Shown here: positions 48,965 through 60,720 of the stretch, one piece after another | Numbering within the stretch: position 1 is the stretch's first letter | Layout of the letters: each line of letters begins with the position of its first letter | From: Cyclospora cayetanensis | Lineage: Eukaryota > Apicomplexa > Conoidasida > Eucoccidiorida > Eimeriidae | Assembly (NCBI RefSeq): GCF_002999335.1 | Contig: NW_020312292.1 | Span: forward strand, 218,477-282,476 | Direction of reading: 5' to 3' | Length of the DNA: 64,000 nt | Notes under the pieces: generated by a model | What the model was told of the DNA's origin: nothing | The model's input: the letters and a program-made list of their open reading frames with translations, nothing else | Databases searched by the model: none | Program-made: the position numbers and the translations under genes

Positions 48965-50377
48965 TGTAGTCTAGGGAATGAATTCCAGCTATATGCTGAG
49001 AGTGTGAAGAAAAGCAACAAAAGAGAGATAATAACTATATGCACAGCTACAAAATTTCACTGAAAGATAGTGATACGCTTACGCGCACATAGTATGTAAC
49101 TGAGAAGATGCGAGTACTCTTTTACCTTTGGTTGGAAAGCTCCTGCCCTGATAATTTAGCAAATGAAGCATGGATAATTACAAGTTATTCCGACACACTA
49201 ATGGAGGTGCTTGAAGATGAGAATGAGCGCCGAGATGCGCCAATGCCTAAGGAATATCTGATACAACTCTAGGGTTAATTCGTTTTGGACTTTTGTTCAG
49301 TACACCATGATCCGTCAAGTGATCACGTTTGGGGTTAGCATTTTTTCAGATACTGTTGACTAGCTGCTTGTGAGTATGCCATCGAAGTCTAAAACTAAAC
49401 GAAGACAAGCACAATTATTCAGTATTTTGTATTGCATTGCACTTGTGTGCCCAGCTAGCTTGTATCTTAGAGAGTATGGGGTTGCGACAAATTATTCCTA
49501 GCTTGTGAGTGCTTGTTGACAGCGTACTGCACAGTAGATGCTCCGGTTGCTACTCCGGTTGTGCAATCTGTGGATGCGCAAGCTTTACTTCCCTGCATTG
49601 ACTGAGATCTTGCATCGGTAATCACGCAATAATAATTTAGTCTATGCTTGTGAAAGCTATGTCACGCTTTGTTACTTTTCAGTTCGTTGATGGGGCAAAG
49701 TGCTTGATTAATTTCACTGAATGTGCTACCTGTTTTCGAGCTTCGGCAATCGTTTGGTGACTAACAAAGCTTTCTTGTACGACACAAACACTATGTCCCT
49801 TTGCCGTATGAAGCACTGTTAAATGGCTTAATTCAGCGCATTCTGAGAGCTTGAAAAGTATGCTTCTCTCTGAAGCAATCACTGGCTAGAATGGCATGTC
49901 CTCCAACCGGTTACACGATTGATGCTTGCCTTTCGAATCATGTGCGCATCGACTCTCTTAGGAGCATACTCAAAGCGCCAAGCACGTGTAAGGAAATGTG
50001 CATGTATCCTATTGGTGAACCAAGAAGTTTGGGTACTTCGATATTCGATGCAGATAGACTCACTGAGAGACTATGGGCCACTTTGAATTCGCAGTGATAC
50101 AACGACATTGGCGAGATTTCGCAATGGTTGCTCTTCATAGGATTGTGATAGCATGCGATATAAGCTGTGCTTGTAGAAAGTGTTTTATATTTGCACACGT
50201 AAGTGTTATATAGTTCTCATTCGAAGATGAAATCGCGGTATATGCTCATCGTGCGTGCACAAAGGTGCCACATCATGACACCATTCAGCTGCTGTTACCG
50301 TGCGGCTGTTAAGCATATTCAAGTGCTTGTTTTTTAAGGGGAGTAGGGCACTGGCGCTTAATGGGTACGAGGCTCAC
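48965..50377. other. Gene-poor spacer
   Basis: Only short frames without features. The sequence is AT-leaning. No RNA gene or repeat was seen. It may include the decayed 3' end of the retroelement fragment to its right. Confidence 0.35.
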
Positions 50378-51773
50378 TCATACGTCATTCAAATGTAAAG
50401 GCAACAACCGCTTTCCTGCCTGGCAAATCAGAAACGCTTCGTGCAATGTGGGTAAGTAGCAAAGGACTTGCTGTGCAATGAAATTTACGAAAGTATTTTC
50501 AAGTAGCTTCAAGGTGGCATGGCTCAATCCGGGCTCATGGGATAGGCATATGCGGTGCATTCTCCTGACACAGTTGTCATCTATGTGCCGACCTGGGCAC
50601 CATGGCTTTTGCATTTACTGATGCGCATGTCACGGTTTGTCCTATATACAAATCGCCAAAAAAAATTCGCCGATCATAATCGCTATATCAACAGAAAACG
50701 CCATATAATTTGCTGTGAAACTTTGGTATTCCGCTCATCTAGAGCAATCTAGTGGCGTTTGTAGGGAGTAGGAGAAAGCGAACTGCTGTCCTTCTTGGAT
50801 GCTTACGTCAAGGCATACGGAGCCTGTTGGTGCTCCTTTCCATGAACGCTTTTCCACCAGAGCACAAATCATTACATTGTCCAAAAAGTGCACGATGACT
50901 TGCGTTGCGCGAAACGGCGCTGCCGAACGAAGTTGGCACCTACAAATAATGGAGTCTCGAGCTGGGTTCGGATCACAGAATGCCATGCTTACCGAGGTAG
51001 TGCTTTACAGGCACATAGGTGTCCAAATCCTATGCCTTATTTAATATCAGAAGGCGTCGTGAATCATCATGGACAAAAGCGCTTCCGCTGTACAATGGTG
51101 AATTGCTGGGGCCTTGTGAGAGCGCTGTGGCATTTGCTAATGCAAATGCCATCACAATGCTTAACCTCCAAGTCGTACTGCAGGAGGCATCTAAGCTAGC
51201 GAATATCTGTAGGGTAGTCAATGCCATCAAAGCTCGTCGAAAGGTACACTCAAAAGTGATGGGGTGTCTGCAAAAAACGGTTTCGACCCTATACGGTGTA
51301 CCTGCATGTTTAAAAGCTTCATCACCCCACCAAGAGCTGCTGTTCCGCACTGGACGCCGCTGCTTAAGTTCAGTGAAGCTAATAAAGCAATGAGGCACAA
51401 GTTAATGCTTCGGAAGACTCATAGCCTAGTGAAAGGGTGTAGCACCTACCAATGTGCCTTTAGGGTCGGCCGCTAGATAGAAACGGCGCTCATGATCAAG
51501 CGGTAAAACGAGCTGAGGAGTTGTCAGGCGGCTGCGTCCTTACACGGCCATTACCCTCTTCTCCTCAGTCTACCGGCTACTGCTGTTCTGCAGTAGATTA
51601 GTCAAGCCAGGAGTCGGCCGGGTGAGCCTTGGAAAGGATTGTTGATAATAAGATGCAAATCCATAGAACTGCGCAACGTCCTTGCTGGTGTGCAAAGGTG
51701 ATGGCAGCGACTTATTTGCTCTAATTTTTCCTCGATTTGACTCGATTCTCGCAAAGGAATCACGAACTGCCAA
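50378..51773 (-). mobile_element. Second degenerate Ty3/gypsy pol remnant
   Basis: At 51773-51570 a minus frame carries the end of a Ty3/gypsy reverse transcriptase: IRANKSLPSPLHTSKDVAQF followed by YGFASYYQQSFPRLTRPTPG, matching the family pattern I-x-x-WP-x-P-x-(S/N)-x-K-x-L-x-x-FLGL-x-x-YYR-x-F. At about 51.1 kb a frame with LDAS and, further on, ALSQ fits a decayed RNase H entry. At 50614-50378 an integrase zinc-finger-like block (HEPGLSHATLKLLENTF, then FLICQAGK) fits the H-H-C-C region, in which CQ-x-x-K ends the motif. Order and strand are right for pol. Internal stops and frame breaks show it is inactive. No LTR was identified. It lies 41 kb from the first remnant and on the same strand. 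Confidence 0.7.
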
Positions 51774-54700
51774 TGCGGAAGCTTCTTCATGGAAACGTAC
51801 GCTTGCGTGCGTGCATTCATCACTCCTTTACTTGCAACCGCTGAAGCAAACGATGTAGTTACTGTGGCTGCTGGTGTGAACTATACACTCGTTGCATATT
51901 CAGGGAGGATGTGCTTACCCAATAGGCAACCCCCCGATGGAAGTTCATACCTCAAGCCCAGAGAGTTCTGCTTTGCTGCACAAGCCCCGAGAATGGCGCC
52001 AGAACGCATGTAATAGCAAGCTATGAGGCCGTAGCCCCCGGCGTACCCACTGGACAAATTGCATCATGGAGCCGCAAGGCTGGCTCACCTATGCACTAGG
52101 AATAATAGTCATAGAGAGGGGGCTAGGAGACAATGGTTGGATTAAAAGGGCTGCAAAGTTGACTTTAGGGGAGACCCACTGAAATATAGCCAAAACCCCA
52201 GCATCCTGGTGGCCTGTCGGTAGAGGTAGCACTCAAGAATCACCTGTTAGGTGCCTGCGTAAAACCCAAAGACATATGTAGAGAGCTATGCATATTAATT
52301 TAAGGCTCAAGAATTTGTTTACATGATCCAGGATTCAGCATGCCCATAATTTGTACTTCACTTCTGATGCTATTGGATGAAGAGTAAGACAACGTCCGCA
52401 TACACAAGCATCGACCTTCTTAATAGGCTCAAGAATAGACCCCCTAACTTGACCCTGCACTTTGATAGGGACAAAATCAATTCCACACATTATACAAGCA
52501 AACTCAAATTTGCATGGGAGAGTGTGGAACGCCGTCTTGTGCCTGTCATCTCGGAAAATATAAATTTGTAAGATAGGATCAATAAAGTCAAATCTCCAGT
52601 TTACCGGTTATCCGTGAAATACGACACACAAGCCCCTAATAATAGGCATCAGAGATGTCTCCGCTACAGTGATGCTGCTTAGGGGTCTTAAGTTGGTAAA
52701 GCTGGTCGAGTACAATGTGCGATTTTCCTCCTAGTAATCAACGGTTGGTCCGTTGGATCCATTTCCAATAAACTTTCAGCCATCATTTGAACAGGCAGCG
52801 ATGTGCCTAGGCTAAACATCCAAGCATAATTCGCACAATTATGCAACAAATGCATACTTGACTATTCTCTTAAGGGATATCGATATCAATGCTAGATGCA
52901 CATGAAACAGCAGCAAATATCAAACAACGGTCCACATGATGAAAATGATACCAAACAGCGTTTAGGCGAGTATACTATTAGTTACTTGTGGTCAAACATA
53001 CACAGCATCTACACTAAGGTAAAACAAACGCTTACTGCCTTTTCATAGCCTACTCAGGTCAGTCAGAGAACTTCGTAGCCGTGATTGAGGTCTGTCCGCT
53101 GGAAGGACAAGCTGTGTTTCAGGCCGATGGATGATTACCAGACTAGCATCATGTCGAACAAAATTGTTACGCTTTCATAACAGGGGGTATTTTCTATATA
53201 TGTATAGATTTGCTGTAGCTAGCATTGGGTGGCACGCCCGACGGCCACGAATGCCTAGGAGGCTTCTTGTTGCACGGGATATGTACCAGTATTTGGATGT
53301 ACTTACGACACAAAATGTTCTCAGCTCTGCAAAGCTATGTGTTAGTCCCTTTATATATGTGTGCATTGAAATGGCACATATACACCACCATGGGTCTTGC
53401 AGGCTTCTTGAACTGCACGCTAAGAACACTCATCGAAGAGGACAGCTTTCAATCTCAAATAATTATGAACAGATAAACCGACATGTACGGTTTACTCAAT
53501 GCTTGTTATCCTTTTTTACGCTCGCCAGAAAATGTTGGAACTGCACACTCACATACGGTGTCACTAATGATTCAAGAGTCACTTGGTGCTTTGCAATCGT
53601 TTGGCACCGCATGGAAGAAAACCGTTTGTGCCTCTAGCCTCACCAGGTTCGCGTAGCTGGCTGTAGGCCCCACGGAGGCAGTAATCATGGAGGTTATTTG
53701 ATGATCTCGAAACCACAACAGACACCTGAAATTCTCAACAGAGCACTCAGCCAGCGTGCTTGAATTAATTCGCACTTTAGCTCACCGTGCTCGTGTTCGC
53801 TGGAGCTACCAAAAACCTTTGACAGCAAGCAAGGTTTCAGCTGTCAAATATTTTGAAGCGATAAATGCGGTATGCATTCCCTGCTGTCTCGTTTTTATAT
53901 GGAACTAAACTCTTAAGTGCATGTGAAAAAAATCTCCTTACCTAGACATTGCGCCACATTGGAGAGGACGCACTGTTTCATGACTTATAGTGTCGCATTC
54001 GTTTTCCTCTGCGCAGAGTCTAAAGCCTACCTTAGATCAGTGACAGAATGAGGTTTGGTAGGGCTCATCGTCTTGGGCTTGTGCTGGACACCCCCCGTTT
54101 TCAAAAGTTGCTTCAGCTCTAGTCGCTCTCCGTACGTTGATCGTAGTCGTGCGTCAAAGGGCGTAAAAGCATGCCTTTTAGCAGGTTGCCAACATGTTTT
54201 TGAGTGTGCTGGAGCCGAGATTGTTGCGGTTTGCTTGGAAGGATGTGGGCTGCCCGCCAGTACCCTCTAGCTGGTGTTATGGAGGGGTGTGCATGCTAGT
54301 CTACGGGGTTGTTGGAGAGGTAGCTGATAGAACACGGGCTGACTTAAAGTTCATTGTTATATTAGTTTGTATGACAGCACGCCGCCTGTGATAATTATGG
54401 ATGTGTCGGCATGTGAGCATGGAAGCTCAGCTAAGAACAGTTGGAGAAGTTTTCCAAGGACCTTCTTGACTCTGGAAAAGCTCAGGAAGAAGGCTAGTCA
54501 TAGAGATGCTTCTGGGTGGTCGATTGCCTGTTCACGAAATGTGAGATGGTCGATTATGCTGAAGGGCGACGGCATGCAGCGGTTGCCTAGTCCGAACGTT
54601 ACTGAGGAAGCAGGAGGACGACACGAAGTGAGCAAACGTCTTGCATCCCACGTGTGCCACTTGTTGGACTTTGTATTTTAGTTCATGTGAATATCGTGCC

Positions 54701-55687
54701 TGCATACCATATTTGGTTTTGTGTGTGTACAAAGTCCATTGTTGGTTTCAAAACAAAACTCAGATTTTAAGCTTTCAAACGATTTTTAAAAGCAGAACAA
54801 TTCGAGACTGGTATGGCTAGACAGCCTAAACTGCAGATTTTGTTTGTGGAGGGGAAAGAAGTAGCGGCCGAATGAACTGGGGGAGCCAATGTGCTACGCG
54901 CGCGGTGTGGTAACGGCATTATTCAGCCAATGCGCTTTTATAGAAGTAATACTTTTGCGTACGGAGGGCCGTTTTTTCGCAGTTTCGGTGTATACTTCAG
55001 GAATTTGCCGCTCCTTGGCTAGACCATGGTTAATCCAGCAAGAGTTATGCATCGGGTTACCACACGTTTTCCGGCATTGTGACAATCCGCACGTATGTCA
55101 ACATCAGCCACATTATCTATCAGAACACATATTTCGGCAGCTGTTTAACAGCGTCTTGTGATCATTGCTCCGTAGAAAGTCACCACGAGGATTCAAGCAT
55201 CATGCAGTGTCAAAATATGTAAAATTGTGCCTTTATGGTTCCAGCCAAACCATTACAAAATAGTTGGAAGAACGGCGCTAGCCCCTTCAGCGTGATCAAC
55301 ACTTGTGGATCCAGAGAGTGTATCCAGACAACACTTCAAATCTCAATTTCTTGCTGGAAGGAAGCGGACGTAAAGACGCGAGAAATTCCATGTTTGGTTT
55401 AGAGAAGAATGCACTACGGTAGACGCAGGTCTCCAAACATGGGCGCTACATGGGTCGCTGACCTACGCTTTTCCGCAGGCAGCCTCTACAGGCAACAACA
55501 TCACGCAGGCTTTCATTGTCCGAGTTCAAGCACGAACACAAAAGTTGCGTTGAAACGGAAAGAGGTAATTGGCTGTCTTGAATATCCGCCACCAAGCAAA
55601 AACCATTACTAGTTATTGACTTGGTTAAAGCCCGTCCAACTTGTGGGGTGCGTGTTTGCTTAGTGTTCTACACACTACTGTCTTCAG
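51774..55687. other. Gene-poor stretch right of the retroelement fragment
   Basis: Frames at 53131-53637 and 54055-54681 on the plus strand are the longest but show no domain or credible splicing. The 5' part of the retroelement may lie here, unrecognisable. From about 54 kb onward the plus strand becomes noticeably rich in G and T. Confidence 0.3.
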
Positions 55688-56139
55688 CTTTACGTGATAA
55701 ACGATACAACAAGGCGTTCATTCCGACTGTTTTGGCAGCACCTGAACGCACTTCCAAACAAGGGGACGGTCACCTTCATGAGAAACCATGGCATACACAT
55801 CCTCTTCTCCCAACTTGGTCCCTGACTGAGCCATTCCAATGCTTAACTACTCCATTCCGATCATCTGTGTTGAAGAACAGGGCTCTCCAGTGGTCTCGAA
55901 CGCTTGACGCTCCTCAGCATTCTTCGTGGACTTTGTGGCATGCATCTTTTCGTTGCATGTGTCCTTTTGGGCAGGTGGTAGGGACTGCTGTGCTGCTTTT
56001 TGTGTTTGCACAAGTCATGCTTCGGTTAGGGTGGAGAGCTGTGGACTTCTGTACGCAAGCCATGATGCGTGCCCTTTACCCTTCGCATTTCACGTGTAAA
56101 GGTCACATTTCAGTCACAGGGCAGACATTTAGCAGCTAA
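55688..56139 (+). CDS. Possible last exon of a single-pass membrane protein
   Basis: A strong acceptor (CTACTGTCTTCAG) at 55687 opens a frame that runs 150 codons to a stop at 56139. The encoded part is mostly polar and carries one clear hydrophobic span (GQVVGTAVLLFVFAQVML) about 45 residues before the end, followed by a basic tail. The frame upstream of the acceptor lacks an ATG, so the start must come from an exon further left that I could not place. The pattern of a polar ectodomain, one span and a short tail is common among coccidian secretory proteins. No family was recognised. Confidence 0.35.
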
Positions 56140-57399
56140 TGGAGCACGACGGCACAATATGGCGTTCAGGATGGCATTGTTGTGAGTAGCCAAGGTTTTG
56201 TTTGTTTCTTTGTTTGAAACCAGAGTGTATGTTCCAAGCAACTGATGGCTAAATTCTGTGAAGCTGGCGAAACGTTTTGCAGTAGTAGGTGCAGGTGCTG
56301 CACCAAGTTGAGAGAAAGCATCCAACAATATGATGGGTATGAATGGGTTGCCAGTTTGTGAAGCTTTTGTGTGTACAAGAACAAGTTGGATTACTGCGTC
56401 ATTTGCTGGAGCGGGATGGAGCTCTTAACTTCCCTGGTACTATGAGTGCGCCATAGAGTCGTTTTTAGGTCTATGCAAGGAATCTAAACGTCTCCAATGT
56501 ACCCTGGGACACTCGCTGAAGCATCAACAAATGTTTATTGTTTCTATAGGCATTTACTGTTAAACAGGATCCAGAGCACCAAGGCCTCTAAATGTAAGGC
56601 TGCCTTGCTGCTAGCAATTTGTGCCTCTCCCTGGTCATTAATCTTTTAACGTATGACTGAGCGCGGAGAAGCCCACTAGGTGCTGCGCATCAGTGTGCAA
56701 ATAATGCGGGCCTCCATAGCATATAGCAATATCCACAGATTACGAATTTTCTCTCCGTACTGTAGAGCCTTGAAAAAGCCCAACAAAATGTCGAGTCGCT
56801 AATGGTCAGAAGAAGCCACAAAACAGCATTCGAACATATAAGTTGAGGGTCGCCACTAAAATAGATTGCTGTAAGCGCTACTCTGTACGAGATCAAAGAA
56901 TAGGAAAATACGGCACTCCACATATGGAACACGTTTTAGCACCACATGGAGATTCCCTCAAGAAAGCATTTCTTCAATATATACGCTTTTGTGAAACGTA
57001 AATAACCTTGCAATTATTGGAGTATCTAGTGTCGCATCACGCCCCTGCACGGGAATCAAACTCGAAGGGAGAGAAAATGAATGGTCACCAAGGGTACCCG
57101 CTGTGAACCACACAATTCACACGGAAGACATCACTCTGAAAGGACAAAATTCTATTATCTTTGTGAAGAAATAGGAAAAAGTCAAATTATGGACGCTTGC
57201 CAGCCAGCATCAGCCCGTATTCGCCGACTCACTGGTGCTCATTGTTCTCAGATGCAGCTGAAGCTCCACATGCTAATCATGAACAGAAAGCCGCGTTCAC
57301 GCTGTACAATTCCTTAAGCCGCCTTTTCCCGATTTGGGGAGACGTTTTTGATTTTGAGTAAAACAAAAGCAGGGTTCAAAGCTACTTCTGTGCACCCAC
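56140..57399. other. Spacer
   Basis: Nothing beyond short frames was seen. The right end is the probable promoter of the signal-peptide gene starting at 57400. Confidence 0.4.
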
Positions 57400-57738
57400 A
57401 TGGCTACGATGGTCTCCCTCAGCTGGGTTCCGTTTGTTCTTGCCGCGTTGGTGAGTGCCGCCGTTGAACAAAACAGCGACGTTATTCTGATTACAGAATT
57501 GGCTATCAATGATAAGGCTGGCGGTGCAGATCTGACAAGTAATCTAGCAGGTGCGAGGACCCACCTACAATCATTCCAGAAGGATGAAGATGGCTTTGGG
57601 GGGAAGAAAAAGCTCTCTCTGGTGTTGGCAGCAGCACTTGGAACTCTTCTGGCTACCTTGCTGGTCTTGCACCGGTCTAAACTCACAAGACTTCTCGGCT
57701 TTGTCGAGTCTGTACCAGGAGATGGCCTTTCTGAAGAG
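57400..57738 (+). CDS. First exon of a small secreted, single-pass membrane protein
   Basis: The ATG at 57400 starts a clear signal peptide (MVSLSWVPFVLAALVSA from Met4, cleavage near Ala-Val-Glu). It is followed by a short acidic to neutral ectodomain of about 45 residues, a Lys-rich stop, a strong membrane span (LSLVLAAALGTLLATLLVLH) and a short tail. The exon ends at 57738 with a consensus donor (GAAGAG|GTGAGT) in phase 0; the read-through frame stops six codons later. A second exon downstream was not identified. The size and plan (signal peptide, one span, short tails) resemble small dense-granule or surface proteins of coccidia, but no family was recognised. Met4 may be the true start. 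Confidence 0.5.
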
Positions 57739-59400
57739 GTGAGTACCACTGGCTAATATAGTCTGCTGTATGATGATAGCGTTCTCGCAGAGTCGACAGG
57801 CAGCATAAATGCTGAATATCAAGGCTTTCTGGAATGCAAGTGAGGCACGGCATTGTGTTAGGCATGACTAGGTATCGACCGCAATCCAGTCGTACATCTG
57901 CAACCGGATAACACGAATAGTGAATTCTGCTATGTGCTGGGGGTAAGTTTGTGATCCAAGCGTGGCCGAGTCAAAGGGATAAGCAGCTATGTGAGTGTTT
58001 CACCATCTGCAACAAGACATTGCAAATCACAATGGTTCGTCTGCAAAAGGCAAGTCCTGTGCATGCTGACCAACTATTAAATTGTCAAGCATTGTTCAAA
58101 CTGTGTGGCGTTCACGTTGCTCATTCGGTTGACTTCCTGCATTCTTAAGGGACACATGGAAGGCTAGCGAGTTGCTTCTTAACGGGAGCCTTCTACAGGA
58201 ATAAACTAGATAATGAGGAGAACGAATATGGCCACTGCGTCGCGATCTTCCTGAGTTTGAATTAACGGTGGGCCTACAATGCGTGTGGGTCCAGTCGTAT
58301 CGCTTTGTTGGGGAATGGACATAGGGCTGCTTAATTGGTTTTCTGACCTCATTAAGCGAGTAGATGCGGCACTGGCAGTACTGGTATGCGTGCATAGTCG
58401 GACGGCTTGTGGTGAAGGACAAACCCTAAACGTTTTGCTGCAATTTCTCAGACGATGCTGTAATGCGCTTACTTGGTTAGCAGAGGACTGTTGTGCTTCT
58501 AAATGTAAAAGCGATAGGTGCAATCAACACGCGGCACTGAGTAGTTCGACGGAATCTGCGCTCTGCCACAACTGCCATTTACAGGCCCGACGTTCACACA
58601 TCTTATCTGACCTACGATGTAATGCGCTGTCATGGAAAGTAAAAATGTCTGGGCACCTTGATTGGCAAAGATTCCTTGGCTGGTGGTGTTCTCGGTACGG
58701 TATTTGTTGAGTAAATATGAATGAGTGCTTGAAAGTTCGTTGAGCAGTGTGTCGCATGGGGGCGACAGACAATCCATTGCACTGTGGCACGCATTCGGCC
58801 CCGAGATACCTGGTTAACCCGCGTGGCTTCACAAGTACTGGAAAGCTATGTGTGCCATTGGCCGTCCAGCTGCTTCTAGTAATTGTTAGCACGCCAGGTT
58901 GAGTTCTACGATTAAGACAAGCGTCAGTCGCTGATGCGGTTTCCTAGAGTGCAATGCGGTGTGGTAGGTACTTGCTGCAGCTAAGATTTAATGTGGTTGA
59001 TTGGATGACGCTGGAATATATCCAGGGGTGGCCCTTAAGCGTTCAGAGCGCACACATACCACAACACACGTGCATGCAAATTTTCATCCATAGTGCCAGC
59101 CTTTGAAGGTGCAAAGGCAGTGGGGGTGACAGCTGGAAGCATCACCGGATAGTTTGCAAGCCGTTTTTGCATGGAGACCGTTGTTTGGACAGTCAACACC
59201 AAGCTGTGAGTGCAGTGCCGGATGGACATGTGCTCGAGTTCACATCATTCGGCACTGGGCGTTTGCGGGCTACTTGACTGGATTGTCCTTTATGTATGTG
59301 CTTTTCATGAGTACATTACAGAGGTGCCATGGTGGGGGGATTCGTTTGGGCATTGGCAGGTGCTTGGTTCAGTATGTGGCCTTCGGGTGCCAACTCAGTT
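57739..59400. other. Downstream of the small membrane protein exon
   Basis: It should contain the remaining exon(s) of the gene starting at 57400; the plus frame 58279-58710 (143 codons, Cys-rich, hydrophobic start) is the only sizeable candidate, but no matching phase and acceptor were confirmed. Sequence becomes G/T-rich toward the right. Confidence 0.3.
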
Positions 59401-60720
59401 ATTCAATACATATTATTGTGTATCCTGCTATGACTGGATGCAGGACATTTGATCCCGCGATTGCGCAGGGGAGTCAATGACAAAGTTACATATAGGTGGA
59501 AAGGCGATGTGGTGTGTAGTGGTAGGGACAATTTAGTGTGAAGGTTTGGGATTTGTGCTTCTTGGTCGGGGCTTGTGTACGTACAGGAAAAGCAAGTGAG
59601 CGTTTGGAGCGCATGCTACTGAGTTGAGTTTGTGTTTTTGAGTTGCCGGAGGTAGTGCTGTGCTTCGAAGGTGGAGCAGCATTGGGGTTGGCGGGTGCAC
59701 TTCGGTGCAGAGCTGTATATGCTGTGTTGGGTAGTTTTCTGAAAGCAGTTGTGTGCGCGGTGGGTTTCGGGGTTTGGCATATTGGTTTTCAGAACTACTT
59801 GCGGCGTGTCGTGTGGGCGTGTGGTGGGCATTCGAGCTACGGGGAGTGTATGTTCACAGTGTGCTACACAGCCTGCTTGTTGAGGCTTGCGTGTGGTTTA
59901 AGGAGTTTACGATCATGCCTGTTTTGTGAAAGGACACTCGAGCATTGATGGAGATGAGGCGCTATTTTAGTAGTACACTGCGTGTTAGTGTTTGTTGCTT
60001 GCTAGGATTGGATGCAGGGATCATTTGCGTGGGGATTTGTGTAGGGGAGTAAATGGCGAGGTGGCGTCTTCGTAGAATATGAACGATGTGTGGGATGGTA
60101 GTGGAAAATAATGTGGAGGGTTGATCTCTGCGCCAGGTGTGTGGGTTCATGTATATGAGGAGATGTAAGTTAGTGCTTGTAGCGCAGGCTGTATTGTGCT
60201 CTTGTGTTTTCGAGTTTTCCATAGCAGTGCCTTCCATCGAAGGTAGAGGGGCGTTCGGGTTGGTGGGTGCAGTTGGAAGCAGAGATGGGTAGCTCGTATT
60301 GAGTTGTTCTATGAATGTTTGTGTGCTTGTTGGCTATTGGCATTATGTTGATTGTCATGCAGAAAATGTCCTTTCCTCTTGGCATGTGTCCGAGGCCGCC
60401 GATGTGAGTAGTGGATGTTTGCCGGTGTCCGCGTACATGTTTGTTTATGTTTGGTCGTGCCTCGGGTAGATTGTGGTAATGCCTGGATGTGGGAGGGTGT
60501 TTGAGCATTGGTGTGCACGAGGAGCTCATTTAGTAGTAAAGTGCGTGTGCTTGCTTGCTACTTGCGAAGATTAAATACAGGGTATGTGTGCGCGAGCGCT
60601 CGCGTATGAGAGTGAATGGCAAAGTCGCATGTTGGTAGAAGGGAAATAAGGGATGGAATGGTAGTCAGAATTCCATAGAGAAGCAGGGGCATAGTGCCTG
60701 TATCGTGAATTGAGGAGCAA
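59401..60720 (+). repeat. Diverged tandem repeat, unit about 565 bp, G/T-rich
   Basis: Three successive anchors share the same wording: gactggatgcagg at about 59435, gattggatgcaggg at about 60008 and gattaaatacaggg at about 60569, spaced about 573 and 561 bp. Each is followed 30-50 bases later by a gggagt-(c/a)aatg-gc-type string (about 59470, 60046 and 60610). Between the first two copies, further paired strings match in order (cttcgaaggtggag / catcgaaggtagag; ggggttggcgggtgca / cgggttggtgggtgca). The third copy is partial. The plus strand is strongly G/T-biased. Divergence is high, so the array is old or only loosely conserved. Confidence 0.65.
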
